From Salinicoccus roseus (GTDB lineage: Bacteria > Bacillota > Bacilli > Staphylococcales > Salinicoccaceae): a stretch of DNA of 64,000 bases. How positions within the stretch are numbered: the stretch's first letter is position 1; each line of letters opens with the position of its first letter. The notes beneath the pieces were generated by a model. The model was not told where the DNA came from, made no database searches, and saw only the letters and a list, made by a program, of their open reading frames with translations. The position numbers and the translations under genes were made by a program. Location of the stretch: positions 1,240,001 to 1,304,000 of the forward strand of contig NZ_RKQJ01000001.1 of the NCBI RefSeq assembly GCF_003814515.1, in the 5' to 3' direction. Positions 38,619-46,747 of this stretch are shown one piece after another.

Positions 38619-39574
38619 CTTCGACTCTCCTTAAGCATTAATATGATGAAGTACACACCGCCGACAAGGTTGATGATTACACTGATCTCAACCGCCTGGT
38701 TGAATACGTACTGGGTCAGCATCTGACCGAGGAGTAACGTAATCACTGCAAGCAGCGTACTCCCGAGGAGCAGGTAGCGGTGTTTGAACGTTTTGAACAT
38801 TTCATGCGCCAGGTTGACAACAAGCAGGCCGAGGAACATGATCGGCCCTACGAGTGCGGTCGATACCGATACCAGAACCGCAATGATGAGCAGAAGCTGG
38901 GAAACTTTTCTATCGTAGTTTATACCCAAGTTTATCGCATGATCCCGTCCTAATGCAATCACGTCCAGGGAATGGAAGTCCCTGAGTACTATGATCAGCA
39001 TGAGGAGGACGATTGCACCGGTGATCCAGATCAGGGAATCATTGATGGCATTGAATGATGCGAACATCGAATTCTGCAGGATCAGGAAATCGTCCGGATT
39101 GATCAGCATCTGCATGAACGTCGACAGGCTGTTGAAGAACGTGCCCAATATGATGCCGATCAGGAGCAGCAGGAATACATGGCTGCCGGTAAGCTTGAAA
39201 AGATACTTGAATACCAGGACTGTAAAGATCACAAGCCCGAACATGCTGACCAGATAGTTGACGAAATCATTGGTGAGCAGCGGGGAATTGGTCCCTACTA
39301 TGAATACGATGATGGTCTGTATGAACAGATAGACCGAATCAAGCCCCATGATTGATGGGGTCAGAATGCGGTTTTTCGTGATCGTCTGGAAGATGACTGT
39401 CGAAATCGCAATCGCTATGCCTACGATCAGCATCGTCACCACCCGGTTGACCCGGGAAGGAAGCTGATAGAACAGTATGTCGAAATTCAACTGATAGAGG
39501 ACATAGAACCCTGCAATCGCCAACGTCACAATCGTCAATATGAGAAGCAGGCGGTTGTTCTTTCCATTATGCAT
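38615..39574 (-). CDS. sstB: Iron-siderophore ABC transporter permease (SstB/YclO-like)
   Basis: A 319-residue FecCD-type permease with about nine membrane helices. The coupling segments NLGINYDRKVSQLLLIIAVLVSVSTALVGPI and FLGLLVVNLAHEMF are conserved. It forms the membrane channel with SstA. It overlaps sstA by 8 bases and sstC by 4, showing tight translational coupling in a four-gene operon. Confidence 0.92.
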   Translation of the reverse strand: MHNGKNNRLLLILTIVTLAIAGFYVLYQLNFDILFYQLPSRVNRVVTMLIVGIAIAISTVIFQTITKNRILTPSIMGLDSVYLFIQTIIVFIVGTNSPLLTNDFVNYLVSMFGLVIFTVLVFKYLFKLTGSHVFLLLLIGIILGTFFNSLSTFMQMLINPDDFLILQNSMFASFNAINDSLIWITGAIVLLMLIIVLRDFHSLDVIALGRDHAINLGINYDRKVSQLLLIIAVLVSVSTALVGPIMFLGLLVVNLAHEMFKTFKHRYLLLGSTLLAVITLLLGQMLTQYVFNQAVEISVIINLVGGVYFIILMLKESRR

Positions 39575-40535
39575 TTGATTTCACCCTCCTGAATATCATG
39601 ATCAAGAAGATGAAACTTCCTATGACACCGATCATCAGCCCGATTGAAATTTCGTACGGAAAGATGATCACACGTCCAAGAATATCACATATCATTACGA
39701 ACACTGCCCCAAGTACTGCTGTTTGAAGAATCGTATTCTTCAGGTGATCCCCCTGAAATATGGAAATGATATTCGGAATGATCAGACCAAGGAATGGCAG
39801 CATTCCCACAGTAACGACTACAAGCGCTGTAATCACTGCAGTAATAAGCAGACCTATGTTTATGACCCTTTTGTAGTTGAGCCCAAGATTCTTTGAAAAA
39901 TCCTGTCCCATTCCCGCAATCGTAAATTGATTGGCATACAGAAGTGCAATGATCAGGAATGGAATGCTTATGTATAGGACTTCATACCGGCCGGAGATGA
40001 TGATCGAAAAATCCCCCTGCAGCCAGCTTGATAGGGACTGGACCGAATTCGTCCTCAGGCTGAGGAAGGTCGCCACGCTGGAGACCACATTCCCTAGCAT
40101 CAGCCCGATGAGTGGAACGAATACCACATCCTTGAACTGTACACGCTGTATAATCTGCATGAACAGCAGTGTACCTGCCAGGCTCAATGCCGAAGCGAAG
40201 AGCAGTTTCACAAGAAGGCTCGCCGTCGGGAAGAACATCAGTGCGATCAATATGCCGAGCCGTGCCCAATCCATCGTACCCGCAGTGGTGGGAGAAACAA
40301 ATTTGTTGCGGGTCAGCTGCTGCATGATCAGGCCACACACACTGAGTGATGCACCTGCGATGATGATGGCGATGGTCCTTGGAAACCGGCTCTCCATGAT
40401 GATGTTCTTCTGGTTGTCGGTCAAGTTGAAAAGATCACCAGGAGCAAGGTCGACGACGCCCACAAACATCGAAATAATTGATAGCACGACCAATAATATA
40501 ATCATGATGTCCAGTCTGAATAGTTTATGTATCAT
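39567..40535 (-). CDS. sstA: Iron-siderophore ABC transporter permease (SstA/YclN-like)
   Basis: A 322-residue FecCD-type permease. Typical segments are LTRNKFVSPTTAGTMDWARLGIL, SSWLQGDFSIIISG and LGLNYKRVINIGLLITAVITALVVVTVG. First gene of sstABCD. I start at ATG 40535 behind AAGGTGG; the fourteen upstream codons run into the Fur box and are rejected. The operon is expected to be silent in iron-rich cells. Confidence 0.92.
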   Translation of the reverse strand: MIHKLFRLDIMIILLVVLSIISMFVGVVDLAPGDLFNLTDNQKNIIMESRFPRTIAIIIAGASLSVCGLIMQQLTRNKFVSPTTAGTMDWARLGILIALMFFPTASLLVKLLFASALSLAGTLLFMQIIQRVQFKDVVFVPLIGLMLGNVVSSVATFLSLRTNSVQSLSSWLQGDFSIIISGRYEVLYISIPFLIIALLYANQFTIAGMGQDFSKNLGLNYKRVINIGLLITAVITALVVVTVGMLPFLGLIIPNIISIFQGDHLKNTILQTAVLGAVFVMICDILGRVIIFPYEISIGLMIGVIGSFIFLIMIFRRVKSNA

Positions 40536-40551
40536 ATTAATCCACCTTAAT

Positions 40552-40612
40552 TGATAATGATTATCACCGATAATCACAGTTACAATTATACACTGAAAGC
40601 TGTTATTTTCAA
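40552..40612 (-). promoter_or_regulatory. sst operon promoter with Fur box
   Basis: The promoter is TTGAAA (40607-40612, minus), 16 bases, TATAAT (40585-40590). TGATAATGATTATCA at 40552-40566 is a perfect 7-1-7 Fur box, and a further half site GATAATC follows at 40569-40575, so an extended Fur-binding region covers the transcription start. Confidence 0.92.
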
Positions 40613-40631
40613 GCGTTTACACGATTCAGAT

Positions 40632-40666
40632 AAAAAATAAAGCCATCCAATTGAACATCAGATGGC
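40632..40666 (-). terminator. Terminator of the degenerate SDR gene
   Basis: Minus strand GCCATC, a 13-base loop, GATGGC, then TTTATTTTTTA, about 12 bases after the stop. It also separates this gene from the sst promoter. Confidence 0.75.
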
Positions 40667-40677
40667 GTGTTTTAGTA

Positions 40678-41355
40678 TCAGTTGATGATGATGGTGTTGC
40701 CGTTCGGCGCCTCTTCCGAGCCTGAAAGGATGGACATGACCGTGTTGATGGCCTCGGAATTCGAGCGTTCCGGTGATTCCTCATATCTGATGGAAGGACG
40801 GTAGCTGAGTGCATACACATCGACATCCTCCTTCCTAAGCTCTGCAGCAGTGGAATGTGTGAGTGCCTCGATGGCCCCGGTCACCGTATAGTACAGGTTC
40901 CGTTCGAAGACATCTTCAAAGGATGGTTCGATGACATTGATGATCTTGGCGTCCCGCTCATCCTTCAGCATGGGCCGCAATGTACGTATGCCGAGATAGG
41001 TGCCCCATACATGCTCATACATCACCTGGTTGAACTCATCAAACGACACATCATATACGGAACGGTTTTCTGTAAATATGGTATGGACGAGTATGATTCC
41101 ATTCAATGTATTATAATCCTGCTGTATTTCCTCGACGGTAGCCACCCAGTCGATCTCCTTAGATTGCTCCAGAAGGACCACCTTATGATTGCCTTCCGAA
41201 CGCTCCTGGAGCGCCTTCAGAAGATTGTCCAGCTCCACGTGTTCAAGCCCTGCAAGAATGACATTTGCACCCTGCTCTGCCAGATGCATGGACAGTTCCT
41301 TGCCGAGCGGTGTGACAGCACTCGATACGATATAAGTTTTATCCTGCAAATTCAT
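40678..41355 (-). CDS. Degenerate short-chain dehydrogenase/reductase-like protein
   Basis: A 225-residue protein with the overall SDR layout, but the key motifs are lost. The cofactor loop reads SSAVTPLGKEL instead of TGxxxGxG, the NNAG region reads LVHTI, and the active-site region reads NLYYTVTGA with no YxxxK. The Rossmann core, an ANVILAGLE strand end and a C-terminal GNTIIIN remain. It may be a non-catalytic relative; function unknown. The gene is intact, with no internal stop. It lies between a YtkA-like lipoprotein and the sst operon. Confidence 0.72.
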   Translation of the reverse strand: MNLQDKTYIVSSAVTPLGKELSMHLAEQGANVILAGLEHVELDNLLKALQERSEGNHKVVLLEQSKEIDWVATVEEIQQDYNTLNGIILVHTIFTENRSVYDVSFDEFNQVMYEHVWGTYLGIRTLRPMLKDERDAKIINVIEPSFEDVFERNLYYTVTGAIEALTHSTAAELRKEDVDVYALSYRPSIRYEESPERSNSEAINTVMSILSGSEEAPNGNTIIIN

Positions 41356-41447
41356 GGTTTCCTCCTGATTTCAAGCTTCCAATCTATATATATTGTAAAC
41401 CTTAAGAGGCCACTTTACAAACAGCAGTATCTGCATGAGGAACCGGT

Positions 41448-41858
41448 CTACTCTACAGTGATCTCGGCTTGTGGCATAGTATGCAGTTGCATTGCGTCGA
41501 CATGTGAAATGACCGTATAGGTACCCGCTTCTTCGAATGTATACTCCATGGTGTACACCCCATCCGCGTCATGCTGCGCTTCAATATTTTCCAGGCTCTC
41601 CTCGCCAGACAGTACTTCGTACATCACTTTGTCCGCATCCGTGATATCCTCGCCATTTGAATGCACGTGGGCGCTGAATTCGACTGTATCGCCGGCTTCT
41701 GCAGTCTCCGGCACTTCCAGGTCGACTTCAAGTGCATGCACTTCATCCTCGCCTGGGTTGTCATGGTTCATTTCAGCCTCAGTCTCCCCACCATTGCCGC
41801 AGGCCGTGAGAAGTGCCAGACTGAGCATCATTGCAAACATCATAAATTTCGATTTCAT
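41448..41858 (-). CDS. YtkA-like domain lipoprotein
   Basis: A 136-residue lipoprotein, lipobox LLTAC (Cys20), then an acidic linker and a beta-sandwich YtkA/FixH-like domain (VPETAEAGDTVEFSAHVHSNGEDI, GVYTMEYTFEEAGTYTVISHVDA). Several His and Met residues (MNHDN, HVHS, HDADG, HVDAMQLHTM) would suit copper or other metal binding; this is inference. It stands alone, with no clear terminator after it. Confidence 0.82.
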   Translation of the reverse strand: MKSKFMMFAMMLSLALLTACGNGGETEAEMNHDNPGEDEVHALEVDLEVPETAEAGDTVEFSAHVHSNGEDITDADKVMYEVLSGEESLENIEAQHDADGVYTMEYTFEEAGTYTVISHVDAMQLHTMPQAEITVE

Positions 41859-41965
41859 GGTTATTGCTCCTTTTATAAATCTATATATGAAATCATAGCA
41901 CGGAAAAGGACAGCACGTTTACACCCTAATTGTCATTTGTTTGAAAGCATTGTGTCGGAAAAATG

Positions 41966-41990
41966 ACAAAAAGCCGATTTTCATCGGCTT
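41966..41990 (-). terminator. Terminator of the rib operon
   Basis: An 8-bp stem AAGCCGAT/ATCGGCTT with a 4-base loop, then TTTTTGTCATTTTT on the minus strand, 6 bases after the ribH stop. Confidence 0.92.
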
Positions 41991-41995
41991 CCTGA

Positions 41996-42460
41996 TCATC
42001 GTATCTTTTTCATGAGGTTGGCCATTTCTATGGCGCCGGTTGCAGTTTCCGCACCTTTGTTCCCGGCCTTGGTGCCTGCACGCTCGATTGCCTGCTCGAT
42101 ATTTTCAGTGGTGATGATGCCGAACATGACGGGGACACCTGTAGTGAGCCCCGCCTGGGAAATGCCCTTGGCGGCCTCATTGCAGACATAGTCATAATGC
42201 GTCGTACTGCCGCGGATGACACAGCCGAGCGCCACCACTGCGTCATAATTCCCCGACTCCGCCAGCGTCTTGGCTGCAAGCGGGATTTCAAATGCACCCG
42301 GCACATAGATGAGGTCGATGTCTTCAGTATCGACATCGTGGCTGACGAGCGCCCCTTCTGCTCCGCTGACGAGCTGGGATGTGATGAAGTCATTGAACCT
42401 TCCGGCCACAATGGCAATCTTAAGGTCTGTACCGATCAATTTTGTGTCTATTCTATTCAT
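41996..42460 (-). CDS. ribH: 6,7-dimethyl-8-ribityllumazine synthase
   Basis: A 154-residue lumazine synthase, the penultimate step of riboflavin synthesis. The family segments are [31 protein letters not shown] and [17 protein letters not shown] (catalytic His in the last), followed by GKGAE-like [16 protein letters not shown]. Last gene of ribD-ribE-ribBA-ribH, 13 bases after ribBA. Subunits normally form an icosahedral shell around riboflavin synthase. Confidence 0.97.
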   Translation of the reverse strand: MNRIDTKLIGTDLKIAIVAGRFNDFITSQLVSGAEGALVSHDVDTEDIDLIYVPGAFEIPLAAKTLAESGNYDAVVALGCVIRGSTTHYDYVCNEAAKGISQAGLTTGVPVMFGIITTENIEQAIERAGTKAGNKGAETATGAIEMANLMKKIR

Positions 42461-42473
42461 ATAATTTTGCCTC

Positions 42474-43646
42474 CTAGAGCAGATGTCCGAGTTTTTCCTT
42501 TTTGGTCTTCAAATAATCCTGGTTGACGACATTCGCCTGAACAATGTGGCTCTGCCGGTTCACCTTGATGCCTTCCTCTTCGAGCCCCCTGATTTTTCTT
42601 GGGTTGTTGCTGAGCAGTGTCACCTCATCCAGCCCGAGCTGGTGGAGCATATCCGCAGCAACATCGTATTTCCTCAAGTCGGCATCAAAACCGAGATGCT
42701 CGTTTGCACTTACCGTATCATAGCCCTGCTCGATCAGTTCATAGGCTTTGAGCTTGTTGATCAGACCGATCCCCCGGCCTTCCTGCCTCATATACAGGAT
42801 GATGCCATCCTGGTCGTTTATGATGCGCATCGCACGTTCCAGCTGTTCTCCACAATCGCAGCGCTGACTGTGGAAGACATCCCCGGTCAGGCATTCGGAG
42901 TGGATCCTCACTGTCATGTTGTTCTTCAGTTCGCCGTGTACAAGCGCAAGATGTTCCTTGCCCGTGTCATTGTCTACGAATCCGTACATCTTGAACCGGC
43001 CATAGTCCGTCGGCAGCTGGACGGTACTTTCCAGGGTGACGCCTGTGAATTTCTGCATGTGCCGCTTCAGATCTTCTATCGTTATCATTTTGAGGTCATG
43101 CTTCTCCTTGTAGATTTCAAGGTCGTCCACACGCGCCATCGTGCCGTCATCATTCATGATTTCACATATTACTCCAACCGGCACCGCCCCTGACAGGCGG
43201 GCCAGATCCGTCGATGCTTCGGTGTGTCCCATGCGTTCAAGCACTCCGCCATCCTTTGCCACCAGCGGAAATATATGGCCGGGGGCGTTGAAATCAGAAG
43301 GCTTAACCCCTCCCTCCGTCAGCGCACGGATCGTATCATACCGTTCATGGGCACTGATGCCGGTCGTCGTGGAGACATGGTCGATGGAGGCCGTAAAAGC
43401 CGTCCCATGGGGATCTCTGTTGTTGTTCACCATCGGGGAGAGCCCGGCCTTTTCTGCAATTTCACCGGTCAGCGGCGTACAGATCAGGCCGCGGCCATGG
43501 GTGGCCATGAAGTTCACTTCATCGGCTGTAATATACTCTGCGATACCTACCAGATCCCCTTCATTTTCACGATCCTCATCATCCACCACAATGATCAGTT
43601 TCCCCTGCTTCAGATCTTCAACTGCAGATTCTATCGTATCAAACAT
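42474..43646 (-). CDS. ribBA: Bifunctional 3,4-dihydroxy-2-butanone-4-phosphate synthase / GTP cyclohydrolase II
   Basis: A 390-residue fusion. Residues 1-200 are RibB ([24 protein letters not shown]). Residues about 205-390 are RibA, with the zinc site [15 protein letters not shown] and the RQEGRGIGL loop. It supplies both branches of riboflavin precursors. I start at ATG 43646 ([12 protein letters not shown]), overlapping the ribE end by 8 bases; a GTG three codons earlier is possible. Third gene of the operon. Confidence 0.97.
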   Translation of the reverse strand: MFDTIESAVEDLKQGKLIIVVDDEDRENEGDLVGIAEYITADEVNFMATHGRGLICTPLTGEIAEKAGLSPMVNNNRDPHGTAFTASIDHVSTTTGISAHERYDTIRALTEGGVKPSDFNAPGHIFPLVAKDGGVLERMGHTEASTDLARLSGAVPVGVICEIMNDDGTMARVDDLEIYKEKHDLKMITIEDLKRHMQKFTGVTLESTVQLPTDYGRFKMYGFVDNDTGKEHLALVHGELKNNMTVRIHSECLTGDVFHSQRCDCGEQLERAMRIINDQDGIILYMRQEGRGIGLINKLKAYELIEQGYDTVSANEHLGFDADLRKYDVAADMLHQLGLDEVTLLSNNPRKIRGLEEEGIKVNRQSHIVQANVVNQDYLKTKKEKLGHLL

Positions 43647-44280
43647 GGCGGTCACCCACTTCTTCGAGCGCCCCGATATTCAAGGTGCCTCCTGAGTGGA
43701 GCAGATGGTCCACGTGCTTCATCAGCATATCCGCTTCGATATTGACCCGGTCGCCCGCGCCCTTTTGTGCAAGCGTTGTCCGTTCCTGGGTCTCCGGAAC
43801 CAGGTTGAGGATGATTTCAGACGCTTCCAGATCGACGTCGAACAATGTCAGGCTGATGCCATCCACTGCGACAGATCCTTTCTTCACCATATATTTCATC
43901 AATGATGAAGGGCATGCGATATGCATGACAAGCGCACTGCCATCATCATTGACGGAAGTGATTTCACCGGTGCCGTCGACATGGCCGGAGACGATATGAC
44001 CGCCGAGCCGTGTGGACAGTGTCAATGCCCGCTCGAGATTGACGGGCATTCCCGCTTCGATCTTGTCGAGGCTCGTTATACGCTTCGTTTCATTGACCAT
44101 CTCGACAGTGAAGCTGTCCGCATCAATCCCGGTCACTGTCAGGCATGTTCCGTTCACACTGACCGAATCTCCAAGTTTCAGGTCATCGAATGTCCCTGTA
44201 AATATTTCAAACACCGTATGTTCTCCTGTATCCGCCGCTTTCTTCACTTCGCCGATCTGTTCGATAATTCCTGTAAACAT
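43639..44280 (-). CDS. ribE: Riboflavin synthase alpha subunit
   Basis: A 213-residue enzyme with two homologous lumazine-binding barrels: MFTGIIEQIGEV opens the first, with SVSVNGTCLTV; GHIVSGHVDGTGEI opens the second, with SVAVDGISLTL. It dismutates two lumazines to riboflavin. ATG 44280 gives the conserved N-terminus; the frame is open three codons earlier. It begins 5 bases after ribD and overlaps ribBA. Confidence 0.97.
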   Translation of the reverse strand: MFTGIIEQIGEVKKAADTGEHTVFEIFTGTFDDLKLGDSVSVNGTCLTVTGIDADSFTVEMVNETKRITSLDKIEAGMPVNLERALTLSTRLGGHIVSGHVDGTGEITSVNDDGSALVMHIACPSSLMKYMVKKGSVAVDGISLTLFDVDLEASEIILNLVPETQERTTLAQKGAGDRVNIEADMLMKHVDHLLHSGGTLNIGALEEVGDRHV

Positions 44281-44285
44281 TATGC

Positions 44286-45320
44286 TCAAGCCTTTCTGTA
44301 AGTTAATTTAAGGTCGGACCCGAGCTTTTCAACATCAACCATCTCAAGCTGAACCGCCGCTTCCATCGAAGCAAGCTGTTCCTTATATAGTGTGTGTCTT
44401 GATTCACCAAATATCTTCGGGGCAACGTAAGTCAATATCCGGTCGTATAGTCCTTCTTTTATGAAGGCAGTCAGGACGCGCGCGCCCCCTTCCACAAAGA
44501 GGGATGAAATGCCTTTGCCATAAAGGTCGTCCAGTATGGCTTCGGGGGACCATTCCCCCACCCTCACTTCGCATTTTCCATCATGCTTCAAGTTTGCTTC
44601 ATTCGTCGTATAGATGATCGCCCGTTCCGGATGCTCAAATATCTTCATCCCATCCGGCAGTACATGACCTCCGGCCATCACCACCGGCACCGGTGATGCG
44701 CCACCGCCTTCGATCCTTGCGGTGAGCATCGGATCATCATGGAGAAGTGTGCCGCCACCGACAAGTATCGCATCGTGGACATGCCGCTCCTGATGGACAT
44801 CAGCCCGTGCCGCTTCACCTGTGATCCATGTGCTTGTCCCATCATCGAGTGCAAGTTTGCCATCCAGGCTCATTGCACATTTCAGAGTCACATTCGGCCG
44901 ATGCCGTTCCAGATGACTGAAGAAAGGTGCATAGAGCTGATCGATCGCTTCATCCGGCTGGTGAAATACATTCAGCCCAGCATCAGCAAGCACTTGATGG
45001 CCGCTCACCTCCGGGTTCAGATCCTTGGCCCCGTAATGGATGTTGCTGAGGCCGGCTTCCATGATTGCTTCAGTGCACGGCGGTGTCTTCCCATAATGGG
45101 AACACGGCTCCAGTGTGACATAGATGTCTGCGCCCGCCGGGTCCTCACTGCAGCTCGACAGTGCCTGCCGCTCTGCATGAGGTTTGCCGTAGCCGAGGTG
45201 TGCCCCCATGCCGATCACTTTTCCTTCTTTGACTATGACGGCGCCCACTGCAGGGTTCTTCCCCGTCTGTCCCACTGTCATGCGGGCCAGATCGAACGCC
45301 ATCTTCATATATCGATTCAA
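44286..45320 (-). CDS. ribD: Bifunctional diaminohydroxyphosphoribosylaminopyrimidine deaminase / uracil reductase
   Basis: A 344-residue fusion. The N-terminal deaminase has the zinc motif HAERQAL and PCSHYGKTPPC; the C-terminal reductase spans about 145-344 (SLDGKLALDDGTSTWITG, LFVEGGARVLTAF). I place the start at TTG 45320 (LNRYMKMAFDLAR), six bases after AGGAGGG and agreeing with the Bacillus RibD start; the ATG four codons later is too far from the ribosome site. A long open frame upstream runs through the riboswitch and is not coding. Confidence 0.93.
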   Translation of the reverse strand: MNRYMKMAFDLARMTVGQTGKNPAVGAVIVKEGKVIGMGAHLGYGKPHAERQALSSCSEDPAGADIYVTLEPCSHYGKTPPCTEAIMEAGLSNIHYGAKDLNPEVSGHQVLADAGLNVFHQPDEAIDQLYAPFFSHLERHRPNVTLKCAMSLDGKLALDDGTSTWITGEAARADVHQERHVHDAILVGGGTLLHDDPMLTARIEGGGASPVPVVMAGGHVLPDGMKIFEHPERAIIYTTNEANLKHDGKCEVRVGEWSPEAILDDLYGKGISSLFVEGGARVLTAFIKEGLYDRILTYVAPKIFGESRHTLYKEQLASMEAAVQLEMVDVEKLGSDLKLTYRKA

Positions 45321-45341
45321 GTTTTTCCCTCCTGAACATAA

Positions 45342-45378
45342 AAAGCGCCAATGAATAGAAATATCCATCGGCGCTGTA
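45342..45378 (-). terminator. Riboswitch-controlled terminator before ribD
   Basis: Minus strand AGCGCC-GATGGATA pairs with TATTCATT-GGCGCT, then TTTTTATG. It lies between the FMN aptamer and the ribD ribosome site, the expression platform expected for transcription attenuation by FMN. Confidence 0.88.
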
Positions 45379-45475
45379 AAAATATATGCAGAAATAAGCA
45401 TTGCTGGCAATGCTGAATAAGCACTACTGTATGAAGGTATGACAAATAGCCCCATCTCCATAATAGGCTCTGCAA

Positions 45476-45613
45476 TTCTTTCTCCCATCCAGACTCTCAC
45501 TGTCGGCTCCAGACTTCCACTGGATCAGCCACATCGTCAAAGACGATGCAGGTCGCGGGCTTGCTATAAAGCTTTACCGCCGGTTGGGAATTTCACCCTG
45601 CCCCGAAAGAATG
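45476..45613 (-). promoter_or_regulatory. FMN riboswitch (RFN element)
   Basis: The minus strand carries the conserved RFN blocks in order: TTTCGGGGCAGGGTGAAATT, CCAACCGGCGGTA, AGCCCGCGA, GGAAGTCTGGAGCCGACAGT and GTCTGGATGGGAGAAAG. The variable P3-like arm is CATCGTCTTTGACGATG. Binding of FMN should favour the downstream terminator and shut off ribDEBAH. Confidence 0.97.
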
Positions 45614-45642
45614 ATTGTATTCAGTTGAAAAACTCTACCCTT

Positions 45643-45670
45643 ATCATATGACATTCATACGAATTGTCAA
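45643..45670 (-). promoter_or_regulatory. rib operon promoter
   Basis: Minus strand TTGACA (45665-45670), 16 bases, TATGAT (45643-45648), 30 bases before the riboswitch. The -35 box is a consensus match. Confidence 0.82.
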
Positions 45671-45694
45671 TACAATTGCCTATATTAAAAATAT

Positions 45695-45733
45695 AAAAAG
45701 GCTCCAGCGTCCAATATATCGGACCTGAAGCCT
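45695..45733 (-). terminator. nrdF terminator
   Basis: Minus strand AGGCTTCAGGTCC pairs imperfectly with GGACGCTGGAGCCT around ATATATT, then TTTTTATATTTTT. It begins 8 bases after nrdF and precedes the rib promoter. Confidence 0.87.
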
Positions 45734-45740
45734 GGTTTTT

Positions 45741-46715
45741 CTATTTTACTTCATCAAAGATGAAATCCTCATCCTGAATCGGCTCGACATTGAGTGCGAT
45801 CACATAGCCGTCGCCTTTGACACTGAAGAAGTCATGGTTCTTCGTTGTCGTATCGAGGGCATTCTCGATGATCGGGTTGAATGTCTTCTCTTCAAAATAT
45901 GCATCGAAGCCGAGATTCGAGAGCGCCTTGTTCGCATTGTACTGGACATAGTTGAGGACATCTTCCGTCAGACCGAGTTTATCATAGAGGTCTTTCGTAT
46001 AGACTTCCTCATTGGCGTAGAGTGCTTTGAGCAGCTCATACATCTCCTTGTCCGCCTGCGCCTTTTCTTCAGCCGAGAGTTCTCCCCTCAGGGATTGTGC
46101 ATCCAGGCCTGTAAACACACCGTGGATGGATTCATCGAGAAGGATTTTCCTGATGATTTCACCACTTGTCGTCATCCTGCCCTGACCGGCAAGATACAGC
46201 GGATAGTAGAATCCGGAATAGAACAGGAAGGACTCGAGGAATACACTGGCGACACGCGCCATGTACTGGTCGTATACGGAAGCTTCCTTGCCATAGAGTT
46301 TATGGTAGTATCCGACAATCTTATCCGCCTTGTATTTGAGCTGTTCGTTTTCGATCACCCAGACATCCAGGAGTTCATTCGTGTCCTTGGATGACAGGAG
46401 TGTCGTGAATATATGGGAATAGGATTTTGCATGGATCTGCTCCATCATTCCCATGAAGGAGTACACTGCTTTTTTACGGAGGTCGTCCGTATGGAGCATG
46501 ATGAGCGGCATGCCGTCATCGGCCTGGTGTGTATCCAGTCCTGTGAGCCCCGCGAGGACCTTTTTGAATGTGTCCTGTTCATCTTCTGTCAGGCTTGACC
46601 ATGAACTCAGATCCTTGGAGACCTTGAATTCCGATTCCACCCACATCTGTGAGATGTTCTGACGCCAAAAGACATTCGTCATGTCGTCTTCTTTATTCCA
46701 GTTTACTGCAATCAT
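45741..46715 (-). CDS. nrdF: Class Ib ribonucleotide reductase small subunit NrdF
   Basis: A 324-residue di-metal radical subunit. Metal ligands lie in GLDTHQAD, MEQIHAKSYSHIF and LLDESIHGVF. The radical tyrosine is in the KSYSHIF helix region by family comparison. With NrdI it assembles a Mn-tyrosyl radical. The ATG at 46715 has only a modest ribosome site; a start at MTNVFWRQN (twelfth codon) is possible. Last gene of nrdIEF, 32 bases after nrdE. Confidence 0.95.
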   Translation of the reverse strand: MIAVNWNKEDDMTNVFWRQNISQMWVESEFKVSKDLSSWSSLTEDEQDTFKKVLAGLTGLDTHQADDGMPLIMLHTDDLRKKAVYSFMGMMEQIHAKSYSHIFTTLLSSKDTNELLDVWVIENEQLKYKADKIVGYYHKLYGKEASVYDQYMARVASVFLESFLFYSGFYYPLYLAGQGRMTTSGEIIRKILLDESIHGVFTGLDAQSLRGELSAEEKAQADKEMYELLKALYANEEVYTKDLYDKLGLTEDVLNYVQYNANKALSNLGFDAYFEEKTFNPIIENALDTTTKNHDFFSVKGDGYVIALNVEPIQDEDFIFDEVK

Positions 46716-46747
46716 TTTAATGACTCCTTTATCGTCGCTCGATTATA

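Noticed and set aside
45321-45500. Upstream extension of the ribD frame
   Set aside because: It runs through the terminator and FMN riboswitch, and RibD homologues start at the TTG-encoded residue.
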